Assembly (NCBI GenBank): GCA_036274675.1
Contig: DASUFE010000115.1
Span: forward strand, 17,472 to 81,471
Length of the DNA: 64,000 nt
Reading direction: 5' to 3'
From: DASUFE01 sp036274675
Lineage (GTDB): Bacteria > Pseudomonadota > Gammaproteobacteria > HTCC5015
Shown here: positions 53,871 through 64,000 of the stretch, piece by piece
How positions within the stretch are numbered: position 1 is the first letter of the stretch
Layout of the letters: the number at the start of each line of letters is the position of its first letter
The notes under the pieces: generated by a model
What the model was told of the DNA's origin: nothing
The model's input: the letters and a program-made list of their open reading frames with translations, nothing else
The model's database searches: none
Made by a program: the position numbers and the translations under genes

Positions 53871-55445
53871 TCATTCCCACTCGATGGTCGCCGGCGGTTT
53901 GCCGGAGATGTCGTAGGTAACGCGGGAAATACCCGGCACTTCGTTGATGATGCGGCGCGACACGGTGTCGAGAAGGTCGTAGGGCAGATGCGCCCAGTGC
54001 GCGGTCATGAAATCCACCGTCTCCACCGCGCGCAACGCGACTACGTAATCGTAACGGCGGCCATCGCCCATGACGCCCACCGACTTCACGGGCAGGAATA
54101 CGGCGAAGGCCTGGCTGACTTTGTCGTACCAGCCGCTGTTACGCAACTCTTCTATAAAGATATGGTCGGCCTTGCGCAGCAGATCCGCATATTCTTTCCT
54201 GACTTCGCCCAGAATTCTCACGCCGAGCCCCGGACCGGGGAATGGATGACGGTAGATCATGTCGCGCGGCAGGCCAAGTTCAAGCCCGATCTTGCGCACC
54301 TCGTCCTTGAACAGCTCGCGCAGCGGCTCCAGCAGTTTTAGGTTCATCCGCGCAGGCAGGCCGCCCACATTATGGTGCGACTTGATAACGTGAGCCTTGC
54401 CGGTCTTGGCGCCGGCCGACTCAATCACATCCGGATAGATCGTTCCCTGCGCCAGCCAGCGGACGTTCTTGAGTTTCGCGGCCTCTTCATCGAAGACATC
54501 GATAAAGGTCTTGCCGATCCGCTTGCGTTTCTCCTCGGGATCGGTCAGGCCCCGCAAGGCCTTCAAAAACCGCTCCTCTGCGTCGACGCGTATGACCTTG
54601 ACACCCATGTGTCGCGCGAAAGTCGCCATCACCTGATCGCCCTCGTGCAGGCGCAACAACCCATGATCGACAAACACGCAGGTCAACTGCTCGCCGATAG
54701 CCTTGTGCAGCAGCGCCGCGACCACCGACGAATCCACCCCGCCCGACAGCCCCAGCACCACCTGGTCCTGCCCGACGGCCTGGCGGACCTGTTCAATGCT
54801 GCCGCGAATAATGTTGCCCGGCGTCCACAGGGAATCGCAACCGCAGATGCCCTGCAGGAAGCGCTCGATAATACGCTGGCCCTGCCGGGTATGCGTCACT
54901 TCCGGATGGAACTGCACACCGTAAAAACGGCGTTCATCGTCTGCCATGGCCGCGATCGGCGTGTGTTCCGTGCTGGCGATGCTCTTGAACCCCGGTGGCA
55001 ATTCGGTAACCTTGTCACCGTGACTCATCCAGACGTCGAGCAGACCGTAACCTTCGGCGGTGGTATGGTCTTCGATATCCTTCAACAGCCGCGAATGACC
55101 CCGTGCCCGCACCTGCTTGTAGCCGAACTCGCGCTGCGCGCTGGGCTCGACTTTGCCGCCCAACTGCGCCGCCATGGTCTGCATACCGTAACAGATACCG
55201 AGCACCGGAATGCCGAGCCCGAATACGCATTGCGGCGCCATGAATTCGGGGTTTTCATAAACAGACTCGGGACCACCGGAGAGAATGACACCGCTCGGGG
55301 CAAATTTGCGGATGTCCGCTTCACTGATATCGAAAGGATGCAACTCGCAGTACACCCCCGCCTCGCGCACGCGGCGTGCGATCAGCTGCGAATACTGGGC
55401 GCCGAAATCCAGGATCAGGATCTTCTGAGAATGAATGTCGTTCAT
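53871..55445 (-). CDS. guaA: GMP synthase (glutamine-hydrolysing)
   Basis: This enzyme (524 residues) converts XMP to GMP using glutamine and ATP. The N-terminal class I amidotransferase has its Cys in [12 protein letters not shown], and His/Glu in [10 protein letters not shown]. The ATP-pyrophosphatase domain has the P-loop [14 protein letters not shown]. The C-terminal dimerisation domain ends with TIEWE, as in E. coli. Full length. It is separated from guaB by a 140-bp palindromic element instead of being tightly coupled. Confidence 0.97.
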   Translation of the reverse strand: MNDIHSQKILILDFGAQYSQLIARRVREAGVYCELHPFDISEADIRKFAPSGVILSGGPESVYENPEFMAPQCVFGLGIPVLGICYGMQTMAAQLGGKVEPSAQREFGYKQVRARGHSRLLKDIEDHTTAEGYGLLDVWMSHGDKVTELPPGFKSIASTEHTPIAAMADDERRFYGVQFHPEVTHTRQGQRIIERFLQGICGCDSLWTPGNIIRGSIEQVRQAVGQDQVVLGLSGGVDSSVVAALLHKAIGEQLTCVFVDHGLLRLHEGDQVMATFARHMGVKVIRVDAEERFLKALRGLTDPEEKRKRIGKTFIDVFDEEAAKLKNVRWLAQGTIYPDVIESAGAKTGKAHVIKSHHNVGGLPARMNLKLLEPLRELFKDEVRKIGLELGLPRDMIYRHPFPGPGLGVRILGEVRKEYADLLRKADHIFIEELRNSGWYDKVSQAFAVFLPVKSVGVMGDGRRYDYVVALRAVETVDFMTAHWAHLPYDLLDTVSRRIINEVPGISRVTYDISGKPPATIEWE

Positions 55446-55449
55446 AAAG

Positions 55450-55583
55450 AAATCAAACCACAGAGAGCACAGAGATATGGGATTCAGAATTCAAAAACCG
55501 TAACAACAAAACAACCGATGGCTTGTTCACTTCGAGCTCAACAGCCTCTTCTCTCTGTGACCTCTGTGTACTCTGTGGTTAGC
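55450..55583. repeat. Palindromic intergenic element (cacagag type) between guaB and guaA
   Basis: The left arm aaaccacagagagcacagag pairs with the inverted right arm ctctgtgtactctgtggtta. The interior is AT-richer and non-coding. Same words as the element at 53750-53866. Confidence 0.6.
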
Positions 55584-55585
55584 CA

Positions 55586-57103
<1,518 letters not shown>

Positions 57104-57196
57104 TTACGGAAATCGCCCCGAATACCAATCCTTCCGGGAGCGGCAAAGCCTCTGTGCACCGGGCGGCCGATTCTTTATCATGCAAACGGCAACCCT

Positions 57197-58540
57197 ATGC
57201 AAACCGCCGCGCCCCAACGCCATGTGTATACCGTCACCGCTCTGAACCGGGAGGTGGGGGAGTTGCTGGCGCACAGCTTCCCGCTGCTCTGGGTGGAAGG
57301 CGAAATCTCGAACCTGAGCCAACCGCGCTCGGGGCATATGTACTTTTCGCTTAAGGATGGACAAACCCAGGTGCGGGCGGCCATGTTCCGTAACCGCAAC
57401 ACCTACCTCGGCTTCCCGCCGGTCGACGGCATGCAGGTACTGGTACGGGCCAAAGTGTCGCTGTATGAGCCGCGCGGCGATTTCCAGCTCATTGTCGAGC
57501 ATATGGAAAAGGCAGGCGACGGCGCTCTGCAACGCGCCTTTGAGGCGCTTAAACAGAAACTGGGGGCCGCGGGCCTGTTCGATGCCGCGCGCAAACGGCC
57601 CTTGCCGCCATTTCCCTCCCGGATCGGCGTTATCACCTCGCCCACGGGAGCGGCGCTGCGCGACGTATTGAGCGTGCTGCGGCGGCGTTATCCCCTGGCC
57701 GAGGTGCTGATCTATCCGGTACAGGTGCAAGGGGCCGAGGCTGCACGCGATATCATCAATACCCTCAACCTCGCCTCCGCGCGCGGAGAATGCGAAGTAT
57801 TGCTGCTGGTGCGTGGCGGGGGTTCGCTGGAGGATCTGTCTGCCTTCAATGACGAGCAGGTCGCGCACGCCATCGCCGCCTGTGCGATACCCGTGATCAG
57901 CGGTATCGGCCACGAGGTGGATTTCACCATCGCTGATTTCGTAGCGGACTTGCGCGCACCGACTCCCTCGGCTGCCGCCGAACTGGCAAGCCCCGACGGT
58001 CCCGAGCTCGCCCGTCAAGCGCTGCGTCTGGGCAGCACATTAAAGGAATTGATGCTGCAACGGCTGCGCGATCTGGCCTCGCAACTGGGACAGAACCGCA
58101 AACGCCTTGAGTTCCTGCACCCCGCGCGGCAGCTGGTCCAACAACAGCAATCGCTCGACGAATGGGAACGGCGACTGCGCCATGCCATGAATCTCGCGCT
58201 CGGGCGGCGGGCATCGGGACTGGGCGCATTGGAACACCGGATGACCCGCTATTCACCGGTCGCTCCCCTGCTGCGGCTGTCCGCCAGGGCCGCGCAGTTG
58301 CAACAACGGCTGGGCGGAGCTCTCCGCCTGACCCTGCAACGCAAGACCCAGCAGCTCGCGCTGGCGGCGCAACGCCTGGACTCGGTAAGTCCGCTGGCCA
58401 CTTTGCAACGCGGCTATGCCCTGGTACGTGATTCGTCGGGTCAGCCAATCAGGCGGTCCAGGGATACCGAAACGGGGGCCAGGCTCGATATACACCTGGC
58501 CGAGGGTGGACTGGAAGTGCGGGTCGAGCATAAAAAGTGA
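57197..58540 (+). CDS. xseA: Exodeoxyribonuclease VII large subunit
   Basis: XseA (447 residues) forms with XseB the processive single-strand exonuclease VII. An N-terminal OB fold (EISNLSQPRSGHMYFSLKD) is followed by the catalytic core with GVITSPTGAALRDVL and LLLVRGGGSLEDL, then a coiled coil (~270-420) and a C-terminal domain (LQRGYALVRDSSGQPI). ATG 57197 (MQTAAPQRHVYTV) matches the family start; the frame is open further upstream without support. xseB is not in this window. Confidence 0.95.
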   Translation: MQTAAPQRHVYTVTALNREVGELLAHSFPLLWVEGEISNLSQPRSGHMYFSLKDGQTQVRAAMFRNRNTYLGFPPVDGMQVLVRAKVSLYEPRGDFQLIVEHMEKAGDGALQRAFEALKQKLGAAGLFDAARKRPLPPFPSRIGVITSPTGAALRDVLSVLRRRYPLAEVLIYPVQVQGAEAARDIINTLNLASARGECEVLLLVRGGGSLEDLSAFNDEQVAHAIAACAIPVISGIGHEVDFTIADFVADLRAPTPSAAAELASPDGPELARQALRLGSTLKELMLQRLRDLASQLGQNRKRLEFLHPARQLVQQQQSLDEWERRLRHAMNLALGRRASGLGALEHRMTRYSPVAPLLRLSARAAQLQQRLGGALRLTLQRKTQQLALAAQRLDSVSPLATLQRGYALVRDSSGQPIRRSRDTETGARLDIHLAEGGLEVRVEHKK

Positions 58541-58762
58541 CGGCCATGGCGCATTCTGCGGCCCCCGGTAGCCTGCTTTCATCAGGCTGCTATATGCTTG
58601 AGAAACAAGGATATATGCCAAAATCACTCCGGTAATTCACTGGGGAAGTTTTGAATCAACCCTCAAAACAGGCTGCCGGCCCCATTCCGCTATTGATATC
58701 GACCCGGTATTGGTATTAAATTCGACCCCTTGTTTTTTGGGCCTTAACCTGGGAATTGGAAC

Positions 58763-59371
58763 ATGCCTGTAAAGAAAACGAGTAGCAAGAAAACCACCGC
58801 TTCCAAGAAAAAACCCGTCAGCAAAAAACCTGCGGGCAAAGCCGCCAAACCCGTGGCGGCCAAAGCCCCCGCGAAGAATATCGCCAAAGCTCCCGTCAAA
58901 ACAGCGGCGGCCCCGAAGAAAAAGCCGGCTGCGGCACGCCCGTTCAGCGGCGATGTCAGCCAATACACGGACTTCAAGCCCTATGAGCTGAAAAAGGGCG
59001 AAGAATACATGAACGATGCCCAGCTGCGGCACTTCACCGGAATCCTGCGGGCCTGGAAACAAGGCCTGATGGAAGAAGTGGACCGCACCGTGGGCCATAT
59101 GAAGGACGAAGCCACCAACTTCCCTGACCCCAACGACCGCGCAACCCAGGAAGAGGAATTCAACCTGGAACTGCGCACCCGCGACCGCGAGCGCAAGCTG
59201 ATCAAAAAGATCGACGAGGCATTGGAAAAAATCGACGACGACGACTACGGCTATTGCGAAGCCTGTGGCATCGAGATCGGCGTACGTCGCCTGGAAGCCC
59301 GGCCGACCGCCAGCATGTGCATCGACTGCAAGACCCTGGAAGAGCTCAAGGAAAAGCAAACCCGAGCCTAA
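58763..59371 (+). CDS. dksA: DksA transcription factor with long basic N-terminal extension
   Basis: DksA binds the RNA polymerase secondary channel and with ppGpp controls rRNA and stress promoters. The protein has 202 residues against 151 in E. coli: the first ~60 are almost only Lys, Ala, Pro, Thr and Ser. The core is complete: coiled coil ([20 protein letters not shown]), acidic tip ([12 protein letters not shown]), and the C4 zinc finger (YCEACG and MCIDCK). It is followed by gluQ, as in E. coli. Confidence 0.95.
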   Translation: MPVKKTSSKKTTASKKKPVSKKPAGKAAKPVAAKAPAKNIAKAPVKTAAAPKKKPAAARPFSGDVSQYTDFKPYELKKGEEYMNDAQLRHFTGILRAWKQGLMEEVDRTVGHMKDEATNFPDPNDRATQEEEFNLELRTRDRERKLIKKIDEALEKIDDDDYGYCEACGIEIGVRRLEARPTASMCIDCKTLEELKEKQTRA

Positions 59372-59387
59372 GCTCTTTAGTAATTTG

Positions 59388-59553
59388 TCTCCCGCAAAGA
59401 CGCCAAGTCGCAAAGCAAAGGAAACTCAACTCGAAGCCAGATAACGGTGAAAACTGTTATCTGGCTTTAATATTTTTGGGGATCGCCTTCCTGGCGTTCT
59501 TGGCGAGAAAGAAATCCAAAAAGCCGTGGCAACTTTGCGTCGTATTGCGGGAA
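59388..59553. repeat. Palindromic intergenic element (cgcaaag type) between dksA and gluQ
   Basis: The left end cgcaaagacgccaagtcgca is mirrored at the right end by cctggcgttcttggcg and aactttgcgtcgtattgcg. Inside is a short stem with the word ccagataac in inverted orientation (59437-59465). Its right part, 59508-59537, recurs at 40412-40440. Confidence 0.6.
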
Positions 59554-59561
59554 AATGCTTC

Positions 59562-60458
59562 ATGGCTGTAATCAACAGTTCTTATGTGGGGCGCTTTGCG
59601 CCCTCGCCCACCGGGCCGCTGCATTTCGGTTCGCTGATTGCGGCGGCCGGCAGTTACCTGGATGCCCGCGCCAACCGCGGCCGTTGGCTGTTGCGCATCG
59701 ACGATATCGACCCGCCGCGGGAGCAGCCCGGTGCGACCGACGACATACGGCGCAGCCTTGAGCAATTCGGTTTTGAATGGGATGGGCCGGTGTTGCTGCA
59801 AAGCACTCGCAGCGAGGCCTACCGGGCCGCGCTCGAACAATTGCGGGAACGGGGACTCATGTTTTACTGCACCTGCTCCCGCAAGCAGATTGCCGAAGAG
59901 GGTGACAAGGTTTACCCGGGCACCTGCCGGGAGCGCATTGAGCCGCCTGCCGGGCAGGAGTATGCGCTGCGACTGCGCGTAGACGCGGGTGAGACGGGAC
60001 TTGCGGACCTGATCCAGGGTGCGTATGCGCAGGATCTGCGCATTGAGATCGGCGATTTCGTATTGCAGCGGCGCGACGGTTTATACAGCTACCACATGGC
60101 CTGCAGTGTCGACGATGCTTTCCAGGGTATAACCCATGTGGTGCGCGGCGCGGATCTGCTGGATTCAACGCCGCGGCAAATCCACCTGCAGCAATTACTG
60201 GGACTGCCTATCCCGCATTATGCGCATCTGCCGGTGGCTGCCGGACCGAACGGGCAGAAACTCAGCAAGCAGAACCTGGCACGTGCACTCGATGCCGCGC
60301 GTCGGGAACAACTGCTTTGGGATGCGCTGCAATTCCTGGGACAGCAACCACCGCGAGACCTGTTGTCCGTCGATTTAAAATCTATCTGGGAGTGGGCCGC
60401 TAAAAACTGGTCGCTCAATAAAGTACCGAAAGTATCAATGCAAACTTATAAAAACTGA
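59562..60458 (+). CDS. gluQ: Glutamyl-Q tRNA(Asp) synthetase
   Basis: This paralogue of glutamyl-tRNA synthetase (298 residues) lacks the anticodon-binding domain. It attaches Glu to queuosine at position 34 of tRNA-Asp. The HIGH-like motif is PTGPLHFGSL; the KMSKS-like motif is GQKLSKQN. The zinc site has CTCS, then YPGTCR. ATG 59562 (MAVINSSYVGRFAPSPTG) fits better than the start 36 bp upstream, which falls within the repeat element. It pairs with dksA as in E. coli. Confidence 0.94.
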   Translation: MAVINSSYVGRFAPSPTGPLHFGSLIAAAGSYLDARANRGRWLLRIDDIDPPREQPGATDDIRRSLEQFGFEWDGPVLLQSTRSEAYRAALEQLRERGLMFYCTCSRKQIAEEGDKVYPGTCRERIEPPAGQEYALRLRVDAGETGLADLIQGAYAQDLRIEIGDFVLQRRDGLYSYHMACSVDDAFQGITHVVRGADLLDSTPRQIHLQQLLGLPIPHYAHLPVAAGPNGQKLSKQNLARALDAARREQLLWDALQFLGQQPPRDLLSVDLKSIWEWAAKNWSLNKVPKVSMQTYKN

Positions 60459-60533
60459 CCGAGATGATTAAATTCATAATTAGAAATATTTTTCTCAGTG
60501 CTCTCCCTATCCTCAGTAGCCCGTGTTCTCGCC

Positions 60534-61502
60534 ATGCTTCATAGCAGCGATTTCCAACCGCCGTGGTGGCTCAGCAACGCCCACTTACAGACGCTGTGGC
60601 CTTTTCTGTTCCGCCCGAGGCCGCGGCTTGCGTTGCGCCGCGAGCGACTGGAACTGCCGGATGGCGATTTTCTCGACCTGGATTTCACTCTCAACGAAGC
60701 CGGGCCGGTGGTGCTGGTTCTGCATGGGTTGCAGGGTTCAGTCCGCTCCAAATACGCGGCCGGCCTGCTGCACGCCCTGGCAACGCATGGCTACCGCGCG
60801 GTGTTGATGCACTTTCGCGGCTGCTCCGGGGAGCCGAACCGCCTGCCCCACAGCTACCATTCCGGCGAAACCGGCGATCCTGCGTTTGTAATCGAGTTTT
60901 TGCGGAACCGCTTTCCGGGAGCCCCGCTGGCCGCCATCGGCTTTTCTCTCGGCGGCAACGCCCTTTTGAAGCTGCTGGCGGAACAGGGGGCCGGCAGTCC
61001 GCTGCGCACGGCCGTCGCGGTCTCGGTGCCCTTCCTGCTGAACGAGGGGGCCGATAAGTTTAACCGCGGCCTCTCCAGAATCTACCGGCAATACCTGCTG
61101 GGTTCGCTGATCCGCTCCGTGATGGATAAACATAACAAGATTGACCTGTCCGGAAAAATAAACCTGGAACTGATCCAGGGCTGCAACGACTTTTGGGTAT
61201 TCGATCACGAAGTTACAGCGCGCCTGAACGGTTTCAAGGACGTACACGATTACTACCGGCGCTCCAGTTCACGGGGATATCTGCATCTCATTAAAACCCC
61301 TACTTTGATTCTGCATGCCGAGGACGATCCCTTTATGAGGCCGGCCACCGTGCCACGGAACGACGAGCTGTCGCCAAGCGTCAGGCTCGAACTCAGCAAA
61401 CACGGCGGACACGTCGGCTTCGTGACCGGAAACAACCCTTTTCAAATGCGTTACTGGCTGGACGAGCGCATACTGCAGCACCTGAACGATCATTTGAGAT
61501 AA
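60534..61502 (+). CDS. Alpha/beta-fold hydrolase, YheT family
   Basis: This serine hydrolase-type protein (322 residues) has family blocks FQPPWWLSNAHLQTLWP near the N-terminus, HGLQGSVRSKY around the oxyanion region, nucleophile elbow GFSLGGNALLKLL, and the late His in SKHGGHVGFV. Acid Asp is probably in LHAEDDPFM. Substrates of YheT proteins are poorly known. ATG 60534 is preferred; a GTG 36 bp upstream is the alternative, and neither has a strong Shine-Dalgarno. Confidence 0.9.
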   Translation: MLHSSDFQPPWWLSNAHLQTLWPFLFRPRPRLALRRERLELPDGDFLDLDFTLNEAGPVVLVLHGLQGSVRSKYAAGLLHALATHGYRAVLMHFRGCSGEPNRLPHSYHSGETGDPAFVIEFLRNRFPGAPLAAIGFSLGGNALLKLLAEQGAGSPLRTAVAVSVPFLLNEGADKFNRGLSRIYRQYLLGSLIRSVMDKHNKIDLSGKINLELIQGCNDFWVFDHEVTARLNGFKDVHDYYRRSSSRGYLHLIKTPTLILHAEDDPFMRPATVPRNDELSPSVRLELSKHGGHVGFVTGNNPFQMRYWLDERILQHLNDHLR

Positions 61503-61596
61503 GTGAACGTGATTGTCGTCATCCAATATCGCCTGCGATGCAACTTCCGCTGCCAGGCCCTGTCTGGAAATGAAACAAGGAATAAGTAAAACAACA

Positions 61597-62001
61597 ATGT
61601 TCAAGGAACTGAGCGAACACTGGGATGACTTCAAGCATTATCCGCCGGGCGAGCGCTTCGAACGTTACTATCGTTCCCGGCATCACACACAACGCAGCCT
61701 GGGCAAGAAAGCCCTGCTTATCAGCGCAGGCATTCTGATTATGGCTACCGGCGTGATTTTCCTGGCGATCCCGGGGCCAGGCCTGTTGGTGATGCTGGTG
61801 GGCGCCGCCCTGATCGCCCGCGAATCGCTGTACGTCAGCCGCCTCTTCGACCGGTTCGAACCCCGTTTGTGGCAATTGACGAAATGGTGCGAGGCGAAAT
61901 GGAGAAACCTGTCGCCTGGCGGAAAGATACTGTTGATCCTTGCCACCGCCATCCTGGGACTACTCGCCCTCTACATCACTTATAAAATTTTCTCTAGATA
62001 A
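61597..62001 (+). CDS. PGPGW-type small transmembrane protein
   Basis: This protein (134 residues) has a charged N-terminus (~1-35), two membrane helices (LLISAGILIMATGVIFLAIP and ILLILATAILGLLALYITYK) and, between them, the motif IPGPGLLVMLVGAALIARES. This motif defines a family of putative membrane proteins without known function. ATG 61597 is chosen by similarity to other members; ATG 61570 is possible. It is 94 bp after the YheT-type gene on the same strand. Confidence 0.82.
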   Translation: MFKELSEHWDDFKHYPPGERFERYYRSRHHTQRSLGKKALLISAGILIMATGVIFLAIPGPGLLVMLVGAALIARESLYVSRLFDRFEPRLWQLTKWCEAKWRNLSPGGKILLILATAILGLLALYITYKIFSR

Positions 62002-62021
62002 CCCAGAGTTGCACCACCAAT

Positions 62022-62156
62022 CTAGGATTTCTTTTGCGGTGCAGGCGCAGGAGGAGGCGCCTTCGGTTTTATTGCTGGCTTATTTTGTTGATTTACAATA
62101 CCGCCTTTTACAATGCCTTTTGTAACCCCATCATTTAGAGGTTTTTTTATCGTCAT
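62022..62156 (-). CDS. Small Pro/Lys-rich protein coupled to the DUF-type membrane protein
   Basis: ATG 62156 to TAG 62022 encodes 44 residues: MTIKKPLNDGVTKGIVKGG, then a Gln/Asn stretch and a Pro/Ala/Lys tail (PKAPPPAPAPQKK). It overlaps the end of the upstream membrane-protein gene by 26 bp. GGAG lies exactly 6 bp before the ATG, inside that gene, so translational coupling is likely. Base composition is as AT-rich as the upstream gene, unlike the flanking genes. No family recognised. Confidence 0.62.
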   Translation of the reverse strand: MTIKKPLNDGVTKGIVKGGIVNQQNKPAIKPKAPPPAPAPQKKS

Positions 62157-62802
62157 TTTTAGCTCCTTCCAAATAATCTTCGGATATAGTCTCTATTACA
62201 AATTTTCCCATTTCTTTCGTCAAATAAATCGTAGGCACGGAATACAATTCCTTAGAATCTGAATACCGGAATACCGTGACTTCAGACATTACTAATTCTT
62301 GAATTTGGTCTGTCTCAGAGAATGCCATAATCCTGCCTTGGTATGTCAAACCGCCTTCAGAATCTCTAACATAAATCCAATCGACAGTATCCAAGTAGTA
62401 TGAATAAAGATTGTCATCCCCATATTTTGATGAAACTCCAATTTTCTGTGAAATTTTATTGAAGATCCTTTGGTTTATTACATAAGCCGCAAGAAAAGCG
62501 ACCGGCAAAGAAAGTATTGTCGCAAATATAACCTCATTAACTGGTATTTCTGGATTCACAGAAAATGGGGTTTTCCAAACTTTTAAATCCTTCCAGCGTA
62601 TATATTCAAAACAGACATTAACAGCCCCAACAATAGGATATATAAGCTGCAAAACTATATATGAAAGAATACCCAAAACCAGGGCGTACAAACTAAACCT
62701 GAAGGATGTCCATTTCCGATGAACAGTAATTTCGTCGCAAATGACCGCGGCAATAATTCCAGGCAGCAAAATAATTACCAGAGTCGCCAGAAATTGATTC
62801 AT
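62131..62802 (-). CDS. AT-rich accessory membrane protein (possibly DUF6338-like)
   Basis: This protein (223 residues) has three to four hydrophobic segments in the first half (FLATLVIILLPGIIAAVICD; LYALVLGILSYIVLQLIYPI; VIFATILSLPVAFLAAYVI). A soluble C-terminal part has WIYVRDSEGGLTYQGRIMAF and FVIETISEDYLEG. The WxxV...G..Y.G pattern is reminiscent of DUF6338 proteins, from memory and unverified. ATG 62802 has GGGAGA upstream. GC content is visibly lower than the neighbours, suggesting horizontal acquisition. It is paired with the 44-residue ORF. Confidence 0.65.
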   Translation of the reverse strand: MNQFLATLVIILLPGIIAAVICDEITVHRKWTSFRFSLYALVLGILSYIVLQLIYPIVGAVNVCFEYIRWKDLKVWKTPFSVNPEIPVNEVIFATILSLPVAFLAAYVINQRIFNKISQKIGVSSKYGDDNLYSYYLDTVDWIYVRDSEGGLTYQGRIMAFSETDQIQELVMSEVTVFRYSDSKELYSVPTIYLTKEMGKFVIETISEDYLEGAKNDDKKTSK

Positions 62803-62868
62803 ACCCAACTCTCCCTTTTCTACTGCGATATGCCCCACTTATTTCACTCAAAAACTTGTAGTCGGAAA

Positions 62869-63354
62869 TCAAATTTTACTAGTGCCCTGCCAACGCAGCT
62901 GCAGCGTCAGCCCGATCAAAAAGATCAGCAGCAGGATTCCGTAAATAAGCTTGAACACCGGAGCATCCTGTGAAGCCACCAGCGGATTTGCCGGCGGCAA
63001 ACGCGTCAATGATTCAGTGAAACCGGGGATAAGATGAAAGAGAATGGTGGAAGAATAGGCTGTCGCCTGCACCATCCGTGACTTCCCGCCGAACAATCTT
63101 GAGACCGCGGCCAGGGTTCCAGTGGCGAGCGCGGCGAGAGTGAGTATCGCCAATGCGTGGGGAAGGCCGAAACCTCCGTGCTGGAAAATGCCGAGACTGG
63201 TCAGGGCCGTTATCAGCGTTGCAAGCAGGTACAGCTGCCCGGGTCGGTTGCTCAACAGGATTTCCCGGTACCGCAACAGCGCCCAAAACCCGCAAATCAA
63301 AGCGACTCCGCCAAACAGCGTGTGAAATATTCCGAGTGTCGTCAAGCCTGTCAT
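62869..63354 (-). CDS. Predicted four-to-five-helix membrane protein
   Basis: This protein (161 residues) is mostly hydrophobic (LGIFHTLFGGVALICGFWAL; LYLLATLITALTSLGIF; LAILTLAALATGTLAAV; KLIYGILLLIFLIGLTLQLR). A few His residues (FHTLFGG, FQHGGFGLPHALA, LFHLIPG) could bind haem or metal, but I do not recognise the family. ATG 63354 has GGGAG 6 bp upstream. Confidence 0.78.
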   Translation of the reverse strand: MTGLTTLGIFHTLFGGVALICGFWALLRYREILLSNRPGQLYLLATLITALTSLGIFQHGGFGLPHALAILTLAALATGTLAAVSRLFGGKSRMVQATAYSSTILFHLIPGFTESLTRLPPANPLVASQDAPVFKLIYGILLLIFLIGLTLQLRWQGTSKI

Positions 63355-63409
63355 ATCAACTCCCTGAGCATGAATGTTTTTGTCCACACGAAGCGCCGTG
63401 ATTCGGGAT

Positions 63410-63913
63410 TCACTCCTCGGCCCGGCGTTTACCGAAGAATGTCTTGACCACGCTGATCATCTTGGTGTCATTGTCTTCCTCGAACTCGTCGCCCAGTATC
63501 CGGTATATCCGGCGCAGAGTCTTTTGCATATCGCTACTCGTCTCCGCCAGGTAGCGCTTGTGCAGGCCCGGCTTCCCCACCAGTTCCGCCGCCTTGAGCA
63601 GATGCTGGTTGATGGTGGCCTGCACCTTGTTGAAGGTCCGATTAGCGGCCGTGCGCAGGGAGTTGACCTTGGATTCGGATACCGCGGGGGATTCATTGAG
63701 CACCCACTGGAACTGTTCAGCCACGTAGGCATGCAAGCTTTCGAAGACCTGTTTGCATAATGCCAGGGTCTGCTCCACGGTATCGAGAGTCCTCAGCCGG
63801 TGCGCCGCCGCCTGACGCTTCTTCAGGGCGTCGATCTCCTTGCCGAGTTTCTCCAGTTCCTCGTACAGAGCGATATCGATATTGCTGAGCGCGGTTACTT
63901 CTATATCCTTCAT
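63410..63913 (-). CDS. Helical cytoplasmic protein of unknown function
   Basis: This protein (167 residues) has no signal or membrane helix. Predicted long helices include YEELEKLGKEIDALKKRQAA (coiled-coil-like, ~15-45) and LHKRYLAETSSDMQKTLRRI. It ends in FFGKRRAEE. ATG 63913 has AAGGG about 6 bp upstream, and the earlier in-frame start is rejected. It is 55 bp upstream of the membrane-protein gene on the same strand. No function can be given. Confidence 0.72.
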   Translation of the reverse strand: MKDIEVTALSNIDIALYEELEKLGKEIDALKKRQAAAHRLRTLDTVEQTLALCKQVFESLHAYVAEQFQWVLNESPAVSESKVNSLRTAANRTFNKVQATINQHLLKAAELVGKPGLHKRYLAETSSDMQKTLRRIYRILGDEFEEDNDTKMISVVKTFFGKRRAEE

Positions 63914-63973
63914 AGCAACCCTTTGATCCCCGGCTATCAAAGCTTAAGGAACGATATACTTATTTCTCCCCAC

Positions 63974-63996
63974 AAAAAAGGGGGGTTGCCCCCCCC
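63974..63996 (-). terminator. Rho-independent terminator of a gene beyond the window
   Basis: On the minus strand GGGGGG-caa-CCCCCC is followed by TTTTTT. It would end a minus-strand transcript entering from the right edge. Confidence 0.8.
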
Positions 63997-64000
63997 TTCT

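Overview
The window reads as chromosome of a fairly GC-rich gammaproteobacterium. The housekeeping gene orders are typical of that class: pepA-holC-valS, dksA-gluQ, guaB-guaA-tadA, cytochrome b561-yceI, and yqjDEK-like genes. The proteins closely resemble their E. coli counterparts. A carbohydrate-binding protein with a long poly-serine linker recalls polysaccharide-degrading gammaproteobacteria, but I cannot name the family or genus. I saw no rRNA, tRNA, CRISPR array, insertion sequence or prophage. Both window ends fall in ordinary sequence: pepA is cut at the left edge, and a minus-strand terminator lies at the right edge.

Layout: 1-8.7 kb holds housekeeping genes (pepA, holC, valS, a TauE exporter, endonuclease V, an MFS carrier). 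From 8.9 to 18.3 kb lies a minus-strand energy-transduction operon of the Vibrio TonB2/TtpC type: DUF3450, TtpC-like, ExbB, two ExbDs, TonB, a TPR protein, then a second DUF3450/TtpC pair. A further secreted protein with a TonB C-terminal domain follows it. From 18.9 to 28 kb are yceI/b561, leuA preceded by a leucine-rich leader ORF, an M23 peptidase, a PAS histidine kinase, a membrane glycosyltransferase-like protein, an EF-hand protein and a HAD hydrolase. A type Vd patatin (28.1-30.3 kb) ends this part.

From about 30.4 to 47 kb lies the most interesting region, a stress-type island that looks like a sigma-54 regulon. It encodes a stand-alone RpoN, an NtrC-type activator, a divergent small histidine kinase with an eroded ATPase domain, and a large hybrid kinase. 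Ten sites matching GGCA(C/T)-N5-TTGC or a close variant sit before small envelope and stress genes: lipoproteins, a YqjDEK/Pmp3-type operon, DUF1328-BON, a four-helix-bundle protein, an SDR, ChaB with a histone-H1-like tail, and hemerythrin. The spacing and orientation of these sites suggest that the island makes its own sigma factor, activator and targets.

From 47 to 64 kb are an MscS channel, the CBM2/PKD protein, uup, a PilZ protein, tadA-guaA-guaB, xseA, dksA-gluQ, a YheT-type hydrolase and several membrane proteins. An AT-rich two-gene insert (62.0-62.8 kb) includes a 44-residue ORF. Imperfect palindromic intergenic elements built from cacagag or cgcaaag words recur around guaA, leuA, rpoN and gluQ.
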